NCBI RefSeq assembly: GCF_001617365.1
Contig: NZ_LVJR01000015.1
Span: 1 to 64,000 of the forward strand
Length of the DNA stretch: 64,000 bases
Direction of reading: 5' to 3'
Source: Rhodanobacter sp. FW104-R8
Lineage (GTDB): Bacteria; Pseudomonadota; Gammaproteobacteria; Xanthomonadales; Rhodanobacteraceae
The translations under genes were made by a program, and so were the position numbers. Shown here one piece after another: positions 16,728 through 25,316 of the stretch. Positions within the stretch are counted from its first letter, which is position 1, and each line of letters starts with the position of its first letter. The notes under the pieces were generated by a model. It had not been told where the DNA came from. It did no database searches and worked only from the letters and a program-made list of their open reading frames with translations.

Positions 16728-17705
16728 TCAGCAGTGATGTCGCGCCGACCGCCGCAGGCGCCATTCGAAGCCGGCCAGCGCTGCGCTGGCCAGCACGAAC
16801 GGCAGCAGGTTGTAGGTCAGCCGGTAGCACAGCATCGCGGCGAGCAGGTCGGCGCGTGCCTCGGGCGGGAACGAGGCCAGCATGATCGTCTCGAATACGC
16901 CCAGCCCGCCCGGCGAGTGGCTCACGATGCCGGCTAGTACCGCGCCGACGTAGATCGGCAGGAAATCGACGAACGGCGGCGCCGCGCCGGCCGGCAGCAG
17001 CACGTACAGCGCGCTGATCGCGGCCAGCATCTCCACGCCGCCGATCAGCATCTGCGCCGCCGCGGTGCCGGCGCCCGGCAGCGGCAGCGTCAGCCGGCCC
17101 AGCGCGAGCGTGCGCGGCCGGGCCAGCCAGCCGAGCAGGGCGAGCAGCAGCAGGGCCAGCGCCATGCCCGGCCAGCGGCCCCAGCCCTGCGTGATCTGCG
17201 GCTGCCAGCACAGCGCGCCGGCGACCACCACGGCGAAGCCCAGTCCCACGCCGAGCCCGGCCAGGGCCACGATGCGCGCGATGTCGCCGGCGCCCAGCCC
17301 GGCGGTGGCGTAGATGCGGTAGCGCAGCGCGGCGCCGGTGATCGCATGGAAGCCCAGCGTGTTCGAGATGCCCTGGGTAACCGCGCCGGCGAACGCCGCC
17401 AGCCGTGCGGAGACGCGATCGCCCACCACCGTGCGCGCCGCCAGCACGTCGAACAGCGCCAGCATCGTCAGGCTGACCGCCGCGGCGGCGACCGAGGATG
17501 CGATGTGCCGCGCCGGCAGCTGCGCCCAGGCGGCCGCCACCTCGCGCCACGACAGCCCGGTGACGTAGCGCCGCAGCAGCCACGCCGCCAGCGCGAACGC
17601 CGCCAGCGATCCGCCCCACGAGGCCAGGCGCAGCCAGCGCGGGGAACGTGCGGCATCGTCGTGCCGGCGCGGCGGCTCAGCGCGCACGGGCCATTGCGGC
17701 CGCAT
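16728..17705 (-). CDS. Flippase-like membrane protein (LPG synthetase TM region family)
   Basis: This 325-residue protein has about eight membrane helices and the marks of the YbhN/UPF0104-type lysylphosphatidylglycerol synthetase transmembrane family: an early GxxxW segment, LGFHAITGAALRYRIY in the middle and the late SHSPGGLGVFE loop. Members act as lipid or polyprenol-linked flippases or accessory proteins; the substrate is unknown here. The proposed start overlaps the upstream ATP-grasp gene by 29 bases; a GTG at 17687 would shorten that to 11. Confidence 0.82.
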   Translation of the reverse strand: MRPQWPVRAEPPRRHDDAARSPRWLRLASWGGSLAAFALAAWLLRRYVTGLSWREVAAAWAQLPARHIASSVAAAAVSLTMLALFDVLAARTVVGDRVSARLAAFAGAVTQGISNTLGFHAITGAALRYRIYATAGLGAGDIARIVALAGLGVGLGFAVVVAGALCWQPQITQGWGRWPGMALALLLLALLGWLARPRTLALGRLTLPLPGAGTAAAQMLIGGVEMLAAISALYVLLPAGAAPPFVDFLPIYVGAVLAGIVSHSPGGLGVFETIMLASFPPEARADLLAAMLCYRLTYNLLPFVLASAALAGFEWRLRRSARHHC

Positions 17706-18591
17706 CCGGCCGGCCGATCCGCGCGGCCACCTCTCGTGCCAGCCGCTCCGCCGCCGCCGGGTGCGCGGCCAGGTGCAGGAACGGTTCGATCAGTTCCAGC
17801 TCCATCACCAGGAAGCGGCCGCCGCTGACCACGCCGTCGACGCGCAGGTAGGCGTGCCCGCCGTGGCCGAGCGCCGCCAGCGCGGCCAGTGCGCGGTCGG
17901 CGGCGGCCAGGATGGCGGCGTCGGGTTGCGCCGGCTCGGTGCGGCCGCCGTACTCGCCCTGCACGCGGTAGTCGCCAGCGGCGGGGCGCTTGATCACCGC
18001 GTGGCTGAACTCGCCGGCGAAGTACAGCAGCGACCATTCGCCGTCGCTGACGATCTCCGGCACGAACGGCTGCACCAGGTAGTCGCGTTCGCGCGGCAGT
18101 TGCGCTGCGGCATCGGTGAGCGCCGCGTCGCCGGCGGTGCCGCGCAGCGTGTGCCAGGCGCTGCCGCTGACGCTGGGCTTGATCACCACCGATTGCCCCG
18201 CCATCGCCGCCAGCGTGTCGGGCAGCGCGGCCGCGCCGGCCAGCCGGGTGGGGATGATGGCGACGCCGTGCTGCGCCAGTTCGAGCAGGTAGCGCTTGTC
18301 GCTGTTCCAGCGTAGCAGCGCGCTGTCGTTGATGGTGGGGACGCCCAGCGCATCGAGCCGGTCCAGCCAGTGCAGGAATGCCGCTTGATGCTTGAAGTAG
18401 TCCCAGATGGTGCGGATCAGCACCGCGTCGAACGCCGACCAATCCACCGTCGGGTCGTTCCACACGCAGACCACCGGCGGCAGCCCGAGCCGTTCCAGCG
18501 TGGCGGCCAGGTGCGCGTCGTCGGGCTGGATCGACGCATGGTCGATGGAGGTGGCGAGGGCGAGCCGGCGAGGGGCGACGGGAACGGGCAT
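17677..18591 (-). CDS. ATP-grasp family enzyme
   Basis: This 304-residue protein is similar to the small ATP-grasp enzymes related to glutathione synthetase/DcsG. It has RTIWDYFKH, the ATP-binding lysines in NSDKRYLL and VVIKPSVSGSAWHT, and the metal-binding end YLRVDGVVSGGRFLVMELELIEPFLHL. It should ligate a carboxylate to an amine with ATP; the substrates cannot be read from sequence. GGAG lies 12 bases before the ATG. It overlaps the downstream membrane protein gene and lies divergent to an amino-acid permease. Confidence 0.85.
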   Translation of the reverse strand: MPVPVAPRRLALATSIDHASIQPDDAHLAATLERLGLPPVVCVWNDPTVDWSAFDAVLIRTIWDYFKHQAAFLHWLDRLDALGVPTINDSALLRWNSDKRYLLELAQHGVAIIPTRLAGAAALPDTLAAMAGQSVVIKPSVSGSAWHTLRGTAGDAALTDAAAQLPRERDYLVQPFVPEIVSDGEWSLLYFAGEFSHAVIKRPAAGDYRVQGEYGGRTEPAQPDAAILAAADRALAALAALGHGGHAYLRVDGVVSGGRFLVMELELIEPFLHLAAHPAAAERLAREVAARIGRPDAAAMARAR

Positions 18592-18685
18592 GGCGGCATC
18601 TCCAGCAGGCGGAAAGGGCGCCCTTGCGACGGAATCGCAGGCCGAGCGTGGCGGACGGCGTCCGCTGCAGCACCCCTCGGCAGCG

Positions 18686-18714
18686 ATGGCGCCGCGCGAT
18701 CGTCGCGGCGCCAT
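18686..18714. promoter_or_regulatory. Perfect inverted repeat in divergent intergenic region
   Basis: ATGGCGCCGCG and its exact complement (18704-18714) are separated by seven bases, between the divergent ATP-grasp and permease genes. It could be an operator or a leader hairpin; no T-run makes it a terminator. The rest of 18592-18859 shows no gene. Confidence 0.5.
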
Positions 18715-18859
18715 GAACCGGCAGCACATGACGCACTGCCGGCGACAGTCTTCCGGTGCGGCTGCGGCTTGTCAATTTGCCGGATGGCATGCCGCCGGGC
18801 ACGGCCATGCGCCATGCGGGACTGGTGGAAACCGCACGGACAATGGCAAGGTAGCCGCC

Positions 18860-20191
18860 ATGCCGATCGAACCCGCCAACGCCTATGCCCGCCGCCTGAA
18901 CACCTGGGACGCTGCGATGATCGTCATCGGCGGCGTGATCGGGGCAGGCATCTTCATCACGCCGGCCACGGTGGCGCAGAACACCTCGTCCGGTATGCAG
19001 GTGCTGGCGCTATGGGCGATCGGCGGCCTGCTGACCCTGGCTGGCGTGCTGTGCTATGGCGAGCTCGGCGCGCGGCGGCCGCAGGCGGGCGGCATCTATG
19101 TGTACCTGCGCGAGGCGTTCGGCCTGCTGCCGGCGTTCCTGTTCGGCTGGACGATGGCGCTGATCAACTACCCCGGCAGCGTGGCCGCGGTGGTGACGAA
19201 ATTCGCCGTCTATTTCTGCCGGGCGCTGGGCCTCAGCCGGCTCTACGAAATGCCGGTAGCGGTCGGTGCGATCGTGTTCATCGTCAGCATCAACCTGTTC
19301 GGTATCCGCGCCGGTGCATGGATGCAGAACATCTTCACCGTGCTGAAGGTGCTGGCGATCGCGTTGCTGGTGGTGGCCGGCCTGGTGCTGGCGCAGGGCC
19401 AGTTCGGAGTGGCACTGGCGCCGGATACCACGCATCCGGTGTCGCCGTGGGCCTTTGCCGGCGCCTTGCTGCCGGTGCTGTTCGCCTACGGCGGTTTTCA
19501 TTACCTCAACGACCTCGCCGGCGAAGTGCGCGACCCGCAACGCACCCTGCCGCGGGCGCTGGGCATGGGCATGGCCGGCGTGGTGCTGTGCTATGTGCTG
19601 GTCAACTTCGCGTACCTGGCCGGGCTCGGCCACGCCGGCCTCGCCACCAGCATCGCGCCGGCGGCGGACCTGATGCAGAAGCTGTTCGGCGCGCACGGCG
19701 CTACCGTGATCGAGGTCGGCATCGCCTGTTCCACCTTCGGTTACTGCAGCATCGCGATCGCCGGTGGCGCCCGCGTGCTGCAGACGATGGGCGCCGACGG
19801 CGTGTTCTTTCGCGCGACCGGGCGCGTCGATCCGCGCACGCGGGCGCCGCAGATCGCGCTGGCCGTACTCGGCGCATGGGCAATCGTGCTGACCGTGTCA
19901 GGCAGCTTCAACCAACTGCTCAACTACACCACGGTGGGCGAGTGGCTGGGCCATGTGTTCGGCATCGGCACGCTGTTCTGGTACCGCAAGCACTTCATCG
20001 ACGATCCGGCGCCGTACCGGGTGCCGTTCTACCCGCTGCTGCCGCTGGTCTTCGTGATCACCGTGTTCGGCGTGATCGTGGCCAGCGCCATCCACGCGCC
20101 GGGCGACGCCGGCATGAGCCTGCTGATCATCGCGCTCGGCGTGCCGGTGTACTACGGATGGCAGCGCTGGACGCGGAATCGCCCGGCGTAA
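18860..20191 (+). CDS. APC family amino-acid permease
   Basis: This 443-residue transporter has twelve predicted membrane segments. The first has the APC superfamily signature VIGGVIGAGIFITPATVAQ, and the loop GELGARRPQAGGIYVYLREAFG follows the third. It resembles the LAT/serine-threonine exchanger-like permeases. The start lies just upstream of RLNTWDAAMIVIGG, with AAGGT nearby. It is divergent from the ATP-grasp gene, and a REP family 2 pair follows the stop. Confidence 0.9.
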   Translation: MPIEPANAYARRLNTWDAAMIVIGGVIGAGIFITPATVAQNTSSGMQVLALWAIGGLLTLAGVLCYGELGARRPQAGGIYVYLREAFGLLPAFLFGWTMALINYPGSVAAVVTKFAVYFCRALGLSRLYEMPVAVGAIVFIVSINLFGIRAGAWMQNIFTVLKVLAIALLVVAGLVLAQGQFGVALAPDTTHPVSPWAFAGALLPVLFAYGGFHYLNDLAGEVRDPQRTLPRALGMGMAGVVLCYVLVNFAYLAGLGHAGLATSIAPAADLMQKLFGAHGATVIEVGIACSTFGYCSIAIAGGARVLQTMGADGVFFRATGRVDPRTRAPQIALAVLGAWAIVLTVSGSFNQLLNYTTVGEWLGHVFGIGTLFWYRKHFIDDPAPYRVPFYPLLPLVFVITVFGVIVASAIHAPGDAGMSLLIIALGVPVYYGWQRWTRNRPA

Positions 20192-20202
20192 GGTGACCAG
20201 CT

Positions 20203-20275
20203 TTGTGGGGCGGGCACTGCCCGCCGCTGTTGCGCCATGCGGCCCAAGGCCAGCGGGCGGTGCCCGCCCTGCGAA
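20203..20275. repeat. REP family 2 inverted pair
   Basis: The arm TTGTGGGGCGGGCACTGCCC (from 20203) and the inverted arm GGGCGGTGCCCGCCCTGCG (20254-20272) flank about 28 bp. It belongs to the same family as the pair at 13347-13430 and sits between the permease stop and the next gene. Confidence 0.8.
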
Positions 20276-20297
20276 GCGGGTCCACGTGAGGATGCTG

Positions 20298-22430
20298 ATG
20301 AAGAAATGCCATGCATGGATCTGGCTGTGCCTGTGCGGTCTCGGCGCCTGCCACGCATCGACCGCGCCGGGCGTGGCCGATCTGACAGCGCCGGATGCGG
20401 CGACCCGTGTCACTCTCGAGCACGTGCGGCGCGTCGGCAACACTGAGCGCGCCGGCGACGGCGTGGCGCAGCAGCGCTACGCGTTCCAGCCGGCGGCGCA
20501 TCCGCAGGTCGTGATCGCGCCGACGAGCGGCGCATGGGACTGGTCGGGGCAGGGCGAACTTCGTCTGCGCGTACAGAACGCCATGCCGTGGGCGGTGACG
20601 CTCGACGTGGCGATCGACGGCGCGGCGCCGGGCCAGCAGTTGCACGCGACGGTGGGCGTGCCGGCCGGGCCGGCGCAGACGCTGGTGGTTCCGCTGCAGG
20701 CGACGTCGCCGCGCGGCGAAGGCATGCAGGTGGGGCCGCCGATGCCGTTCGACGAGCACGGCCGGCCGACCCTGCTGGCGACCACGGTGCAGGGCAGGCT
20801 GGACCTGCGCAAGGTCGGCGCGATCCGGCTCGGCGTGCCGGCGCCGCAGGCCGCGCAGATTTTGCTGTTCGGCCGCATCGACGTGGCGCCGGGCGCGGCC
20901 ACCCTGCGCGACGCCTACGCCGGCATCGTCGACCGCTACGGGCAATACACCCGCGGCCGCTGGCCGGAGAAGATCGGTTCCGACGCCGCGCTGCGCACGG
21001 CGGTGCAGGCGAAGCCGGCCGTGGTGCAGAACGCCGGATTGGATGCGTATGGAGGACGTCTGGACGTCCAGAGCCTCGATCGTACCGGCTGGTTCCACAC
21101 GCAGAAGCGGGACGGCCGCTGGCGCCTGGTGACACCCGGCGGCCACGCCTTCTTCTCGCTCGGCGTCAATGTGGCCATCACCGACGGCGGGCGCAGCTAC
21201 GTGGAGGGGCGCGGGTTCATGTTCGACGGACTGCCGCCCGACCGTGGCGGGTGGGCCGCGTTCTACGGCAGCGACGACAGCCGCCGCCAGGAGCAGGGCG
21301 CCAGCCGTGGCATCGGCTACAACCACGGCCGCTGGTTCGATTTCTACGCGGCGAACCTGTATCGCGTCGATGGCAGCAACTGGCTCGCCGCATGGCGCAC
21401 ACGCACGCTGGACCGGCTGCAGGCCTGGGGCTTCAACACCATCGGCAACTGGAGCGACGACGCGCTGGGCCAGGCGCACCGGTTGCCGTACACGCGCTCG
21501 ATCGAAGTCGCCGGCGATTACGCCAATGTCGCCAGCGGCTACGACTACTGGGGCCGCATGCCCGATCCGTTCGACCCGCGCTTCGTGCAGGCCGCCGAGC
21601 GTGCAGCGGTCAAGGCCAGCGAAGGCGTGCGCGACGATCCCTGGCTGCTCGGCTACTTCGCCGACAACGAACTGGCCTGGGCCGGCAGCGGCCCGCAAGG
21701 CCGCTGGGGCTTGGCGCTGGGCACGCTGGCTGGCGACGCGAAGAGTCCCGCCAAGCAGGCCTTTATCGCGCTGCTGCGCCAACAGTACGTGGCGCCGGAA
21801 ACGCTGGCCGCGGCGTGGGGCATCGCACTCACCTCATGGGACACGCTCGACGCCACCGGCTTCGCCGCACCCGCGCCGAACGAGGCGCACCCGGCGATCG
21901 AGCGCGACTACAGCGCGTGGCTGCGCCGCTACGCCGACACCTATTTCCGCACCGTGGCGGAAGCGATCCGCCGCCACGACCCGCACCACCTGTTCCTCGG
22001 CGGCCGCTTCGCGGTGAACACGCCCGAAGCCGTCGCGGCCTGCGCGCAGTACTGCGACGTGGTCAGCTTCAACGTCTACGCCGACCTGCCGCAGCACGGC
22101 TTCGACGCGGTGGCGATGCGTCAACTGGACAAGCCGGTGCTGATCGGCGAGTTCCACTTCGGCTCCGATGATCGCGGCCCGTTCGGCAAGGGCGTGGTGT
22201 CGGTATGGAACGAGCAGCAGCGCGGTGAAGCCTATGCGAAGTTCATCGCCGCGGCGGCAAGCGATCCCGTCATCGTCGGCGCGCACTGGTTCGACTACGT
22301 GGATCAGCCGGTCACCGGGCGCCTGCTTGATGGCGAGAATTCGCATATCGGCCTGGTGGGCATCACCGACATTCCGTTCGGCGGGTTCGTGGAGGCGGTG
22401 ACGCTGGCGAACCGACGAGTGCGACCATGA
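20298..22430 (+). CDS. Agarase-like (GH50-like) glycoside hydrolase lipoprotein
   Basis: This 710-residue protein starts with a lipoprotein signal whose lipobox is LGAC, so it is probably anchored in the outer membrane. Residues about 40-240 look like a beta-sandwich binding module. The rest is a TIM barrel with RWRLVTPGGHAFFSLGVNV, YFADNELAW (acid/base Asn-Glu) and LIGEFHFGS (nucleophile Glu). That pattern matches the GH50 beta-agarase/beta-galactosidase-like group. A galactan-type substrate would fit the galactonate pathway at 25-32 kb. The ATG at 20298 has GAGG upstream; one at 20292 overlaps that site. The exact substrate is not determined. Confidence 0.7.
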   Translation: MKKCHAWIWLCLCGLGACHASTAPGVADLTAPDAATRVTLEHVRRVGNTERAGDGVAQQRYAFQPAAHPQVVIAPTSGAWDWSGQGELRLRVQNAMPWAVTLDVAIDGAAPGQQLHATVGVPAGPAQTLVVPLQATSPRGEGMQVGPPMPFDEHGRPTLLATTVQGRLDLRKVGAIRLGVPAPQAAQILLFGRIDVAPGAATLRDAYAGIVDRYGQYTRGRWPEKIGSDAALRTAVQAKPAVVQNAGLDAYGGRLDVQSLDRTGWFHTQKRDGRWRLVTPGGHAFFSLGVNVAITDGGRSYVEGRGFMFDGLPPDRGGWAAFYGSDDSRRQEQGASRGIGYNHGRWFDFYAANLYRVDGSNWLAAWRTRTLDRLQAWGFNTIGNWSDDALGQAHRLPYTRSIEVAGDYANVASGYDYWGRMPDPFDPRFVQAAERAAVKASEGVRDDPWLLGYFADNELAWAGSGPQGRWGLALGTLAGDAKSPAKQAFIALLRQQYVAPETLAAAWGIALTSWDTLDATGFAAPAPNEAHPAIERDYSAWLRRYADTYFRTVAEAIRRHDPHHLFLGGRFAVNTPEAVAACAQYCDVVSFNVYADLPQHGFDAVAMRQLDKPVLIGEFHFGSDDRGPFGKGVVSVWNEQQRGEAYAKFIAAAASDPVIVGAHWFDYVDQPVTGRLLDGENSHIGLVGITDIPFGGFVEAVTLANRRVRP

Positions 22431-22514
22431 CCAGGGGTACTCAGCGAGGCGGTCTGCAGTGTGTCGTGGGAGTAAAGTGAGTCTGATATTGCTTGGATCT
22501 CAAGGGGGCAAAGC

Positions 22515-23438
22515 GTGACCCAGATAGCCGAATTGAACAGCCGGCTTCAAGAGTGCCAGCAGATTTACCAACGAGTGATTGGCATGGCAGGGGACTTGGC
22601 TGGCCTAAGGGTTTCGGACATCCCTACGGATCGACGCGTTGCGTTTGCCAATGACGTTTGTAGTCTCTCTCTTGCCCTCATCGCTTTGGGCCGCCTCCTT
22701 GTCGCCAAGAACCTATCCGAGGCAATAGGTGAAGTGGCGTCGGGACCATGGAAGTTCTATCGGGAGGTCATTGAGCCCAATAAGAGTCATATCGCCCGGC
22801 TAGCATCTGACATATTGCAAGCCATCGGCTATGACATCAGGCAAGAACACATCGAGTTGGGCGGCAAGGGCGACAAGGTCGCTAATATCCTATTCAGTGG
22901 CCTTGATTATTGGCGCTTGGATGACAGCGAGTACACGGAACAGGAGCTCGATGAGGTTGAACAGGTGCTTCAGGCTCCATGGTTTGCTCCTGATCGTTGG
23001 ATTCAGAATGCTTCCAAGGTCTTGCCGGTATTAGGCCCAAAAGCAAAACAGGTGATGCCTAGTTCCTTGCGCATTCGAATCGAGGAGCTAACTCGGTGCT
23101 ACCTGTTCGACAACCACCTTTCGGTCATTGCGCTTGCTCGGGCGATTCTTGAGTACGCCCTCATTGATCGAGCTTCGAAACTTGGGATCAACCCAAAGAA
23201 GCAGGATCAACAGAAACCAGAATACAAAAGACTCGGCAGGTTGGTGGAAGAAGTTGCCGAAAGTCGGCCTGAGCTCAAGAACGCAATGGAGCAGATTGTC
23301 GAGGCAGGCAACAGAACGCTCCATCCAAGAAAAGATCGAGAGCACATTATGCTGCTTCCTGAATATCTGAGGGGGCAGGCATTTTGTTCCATACAGGCAA
23401 TCCATCAGGTCGTCCACGAACTCTATTTGAGCAAGTGA
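22515..23438 (+). CDS. HEPN/DUF4145-like protein, low-GC gene
   Basis: This is a 307-residue soluble protein. Residues 1-180 match nothing I recognise. The C-terminal part, LSVIALARAILEYALIDRASKLGI ... LVEEVAESRPELKNAMEQIVEAGNRTLHPRK, has the helical pattern of DUF4145/HEPN domains, with Arg267 and His270 where those families carry a polar R/N...H motif. HEPN proteins are often RNases in toxin-antitoxin or defence systems, but no partner is adjacent. Base composition is clearly lower in GC than all neighbours, which points to recent transfer. The start is GTG with AGGGGG six bases before. Confidence 0.55.
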   Translation: MTQIAELNSRLQECQQIYQRVIGMAGDLAGLRVSDIPTDRRVAFANDVCSLSLALIALGRLLVAKNLSEAIGEVASGPWKFYREVIEPNKSHIARLASDILQAIGYDIRQEHIELGGKGDKVANILFSGLDYWRLDDSEYTEQELDEVEQVLQAPWFAPDRWIQNASKVLPVLGPKAKQVMPSSLRIRIEELTRCYLFDNHLSVIALARAILEYALIDRASKLGINPKKQDQQKPEYKRLGRLVEEVAESRPELKNAMEQIVEAGNRTLHPRKDREHIMLLPEYLRGQAFCSIQAIHQVVHELYLSK

Positions 23439-23492
23439 CTGGGTGCGAATGTTGGGTGCTATATCAGCTGGTATCGGTTGTGCCGCGGGTAA

Positions 23493-24908
23493 TCACGGTG
23501 ATGATTTGTCTGGTCCGTGGCGCGAACGTTCGCGCTGCCGGTGCGTCTGCTCGGTCATCGCCTTGAACCGATTCAGTGATTGCAGCCACAGTGCGTCATG
23601 GCTGGCCTCGTTCTCGCTGCCGGCATCGGGCACGCGGTTGAACGGGATGCGCATCGGCGCGGCGTCGTGTTCCAGCGCCAGCTGCATGCTGCCGAAGTAG
23701 AGCTTGTTGTAGCCGAACTTCGCATTGATGCGGTCGACGAGCGCGTCGACGCGACCTGTGTCGTGCGTCGGCGCGAACAGCGAGCCACTGCTCTGCGTGC
23801 GCGGCACCAGACGCATCAAAGTCACGCTGACCGATAATGGCGTGGTGTTCACCGGACCAGGCCACTCCCGCGCATCCTGCGCTCGTGGCACTCGGGCATC
23901 CATGCCCAGCGGTAGCGGCCGGCGACGATTGCCGCTGTCGAGCATACCGTTCAACAGGCGCAGCAGTTCGCGGCTGTCGTCGGTGGGGTCGAAGGCGAGG
24001 TCGCGTTCCCAGCGCTGGTCGTGGCCGATGAAGCGGATGCGCACGGCCATCGCACCGCTGAGCATCTCTTCGCGTCGCATGCGCATGGCCGCCTTCACCA
24101 GCAGCTTCTTCAGGACCGCGCGGGCGCCGTCGGGGGTGCGTAGTTCCGGGCCCAGCACGTGCGAGTGGCCGATCGAGCCGCGTTCGGTGGGCGCGGTCGG
24201 CAGCCAGGCGCCGCGCAGCAGGCCCCACATGCGCTCGCCCTCGATGCCGCCCCAGACGCGGCGCAGTACCAGCTTCGAAGCGGCGGTGAGCTGGGCCACG
24301 GTGGTGATGCCGGCGTCATGCAGGCGCGCTTCCATCGACGGGCCGATGCCGCACAGGTCGCGCAGTGCCAACCCATGCAGCGCGTGCGGCAGGTCGGCTT
24401 GTTCGATCACGGTGAGGCCGTCGGGCTTGCGCATGTCCGAGGCGGTCTTGGCGAGGAAGTCGTTCGGGGCGATGCCGATCGAGCAGCGGATCGCGCCGCC
24501 CGGCGCGGCCAGTGCGATCTCTTCTTTCACCTGTTGCGCGATCTGCTCGGCGACTTCGCGCCGGCGCTGGCGGCCGACCAGCTCGCAGGCCACCTCGTCG
24601 ATCGAGCCGACGCGGGCGATCGGAATGGCGTGGTCGATCGCCTCGATCAGCCGGTGGTGCCAGACCACATAGCGTTCCGGCCGCGCGACGCGGATGACGA
24701 TGCCGGGGCACAGCCGGCGCGCTTCGCGCACCATGGTGCCGGTGCCCACGCCGAATGCCTTGGCCTCGTAGCTGGCGGCGATCAGGCTGGTGGTTTCGGC
24801 GGCCACCGGCGCCACGCCGACCGGGCGGCCGCGCAGCGACGGCTCCTCGTGCTGCTCGACCGAGGCGAAGTAGCTGTTGAAGTCGACGAACAGGCTGCGC
24901 AGGCTCAT
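23493..24908 (-). CDS. Y-family DNA polymerase, second DinB-like protein
   Basis: This 471-residue protein has the Y-family catalytic residues Asp9 (LFVDFNSYFASVEQ) and Asp104-Glu105 (GSIDEVACEL), SYEAKAFGVGTG and the IGIAPNDFLAKTASDMRKPDG block. It is longer than DinB because of a divergent C-terminal part and has no terminal QxxLF clamp motif that I can see. Such proteins are often misnamed ImpB type VI secretion proteins. The start at 24908 immediately precedes the conserved block. Its last codons lie at the edge of the low-GC segment. Confidence 0.85.
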   Translation of the reverse strand: MSLRSLFVDFNSYFASVEQHEEPSLRGRPVGVAPVAAETTSLIAASYEAKAFGVGTGTMVREARRLCPGIVIRVARPERYVVWHHRLIEAIDHAIPIARVGSIDEVACELVGRQRRREVAEQIAQQVKEEIALAAPGGAIRCSIGIAPNDFLAKTASDMRKPDGLTVIEQADLPHALHGLALRDLCGIGPSMEARLHDAGITTVAQLTAASKLVLRRVWGGIEGERMWGLLRGAWLPTAPTERGSIGHSHVLGPELRTPDGARAVLKKLLVKAAMRMRREEMLSGAMAVRIRFIGHDQRWERDLAFDPTDDSRELLRLLNGMLDSGNRRRPLPLGMDARVPRAQDAREWPGPVNTTPLSVSVTLMRLVPRTQSSGSLFAPTHDTGRVDALVDRINAKFGYNKLYFGSMQLALEHDAAPMRIPFNRVPDAGSENEASHDALWLQSLNRFKAMTEQTHRQRERSRHGPDKSSP

Positions 24909-25316
24909 GGCACGTCTCGTAAGCGGCCCGATGATATAGCGCGGGCGGATCTCGCTGTGGGAGACGCCGCGCCGGTTGCGGCGGAGCCGGCTACGCTGGC
25001 GCTCCCTGGGGAGAGCGACGGCATGGGAATGCCGCCTGGCGGTTGCATCCCCTGGCAAGCCGTCGAAATTCGCGTGGTGGAGGCAGGGTGGCACGCCGTT
25101 CGCCGCGATGGGGTGTCATCGCGCGTGACTCTTGCACCATGAATCGCTTCTTTCGTGTGCGGCATCAACCGGTGCGCGCACGCCGCGCAGCGGATGGTGC
25201 GCCGGTACGGAATCGTCCTGCTTCGCTATCGTGAACAACGATTCCCGGGTGATACCCGCTCCGCGCATTCGCATACCGCAACACCAGGCCTGACAACGGC
25301 GAATTTCAACAGCCTG
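24909..25316. other. Intergenic stretch of 408 bases
   Basis: This lies between the start of the Y-family polymerase gene and the end of the sugar transporter gene, both on the minus strand. I see no convincing gene, no RNA fold and no clear terminator. A 63-codon plus-strand frame at 25043-25234 lacks a ribosome site and has shadow-like composition. Confidence 0.5.

Noticed and set aside
23493-24908. Type VI secretion protein ImpB
   Set aside because: The catalytic Asp and SxDE residues and the DinB-like blocks make this a Y-family polymerase; the ImpB name arises from the umuD/C (impB) nomenclature.
25043-25234. A 63-codon plus-strand frame in the 24909-25316 gap
   Set aside because: No ribosome site, Arg-rich shadow-like composition and no recognisable motif.
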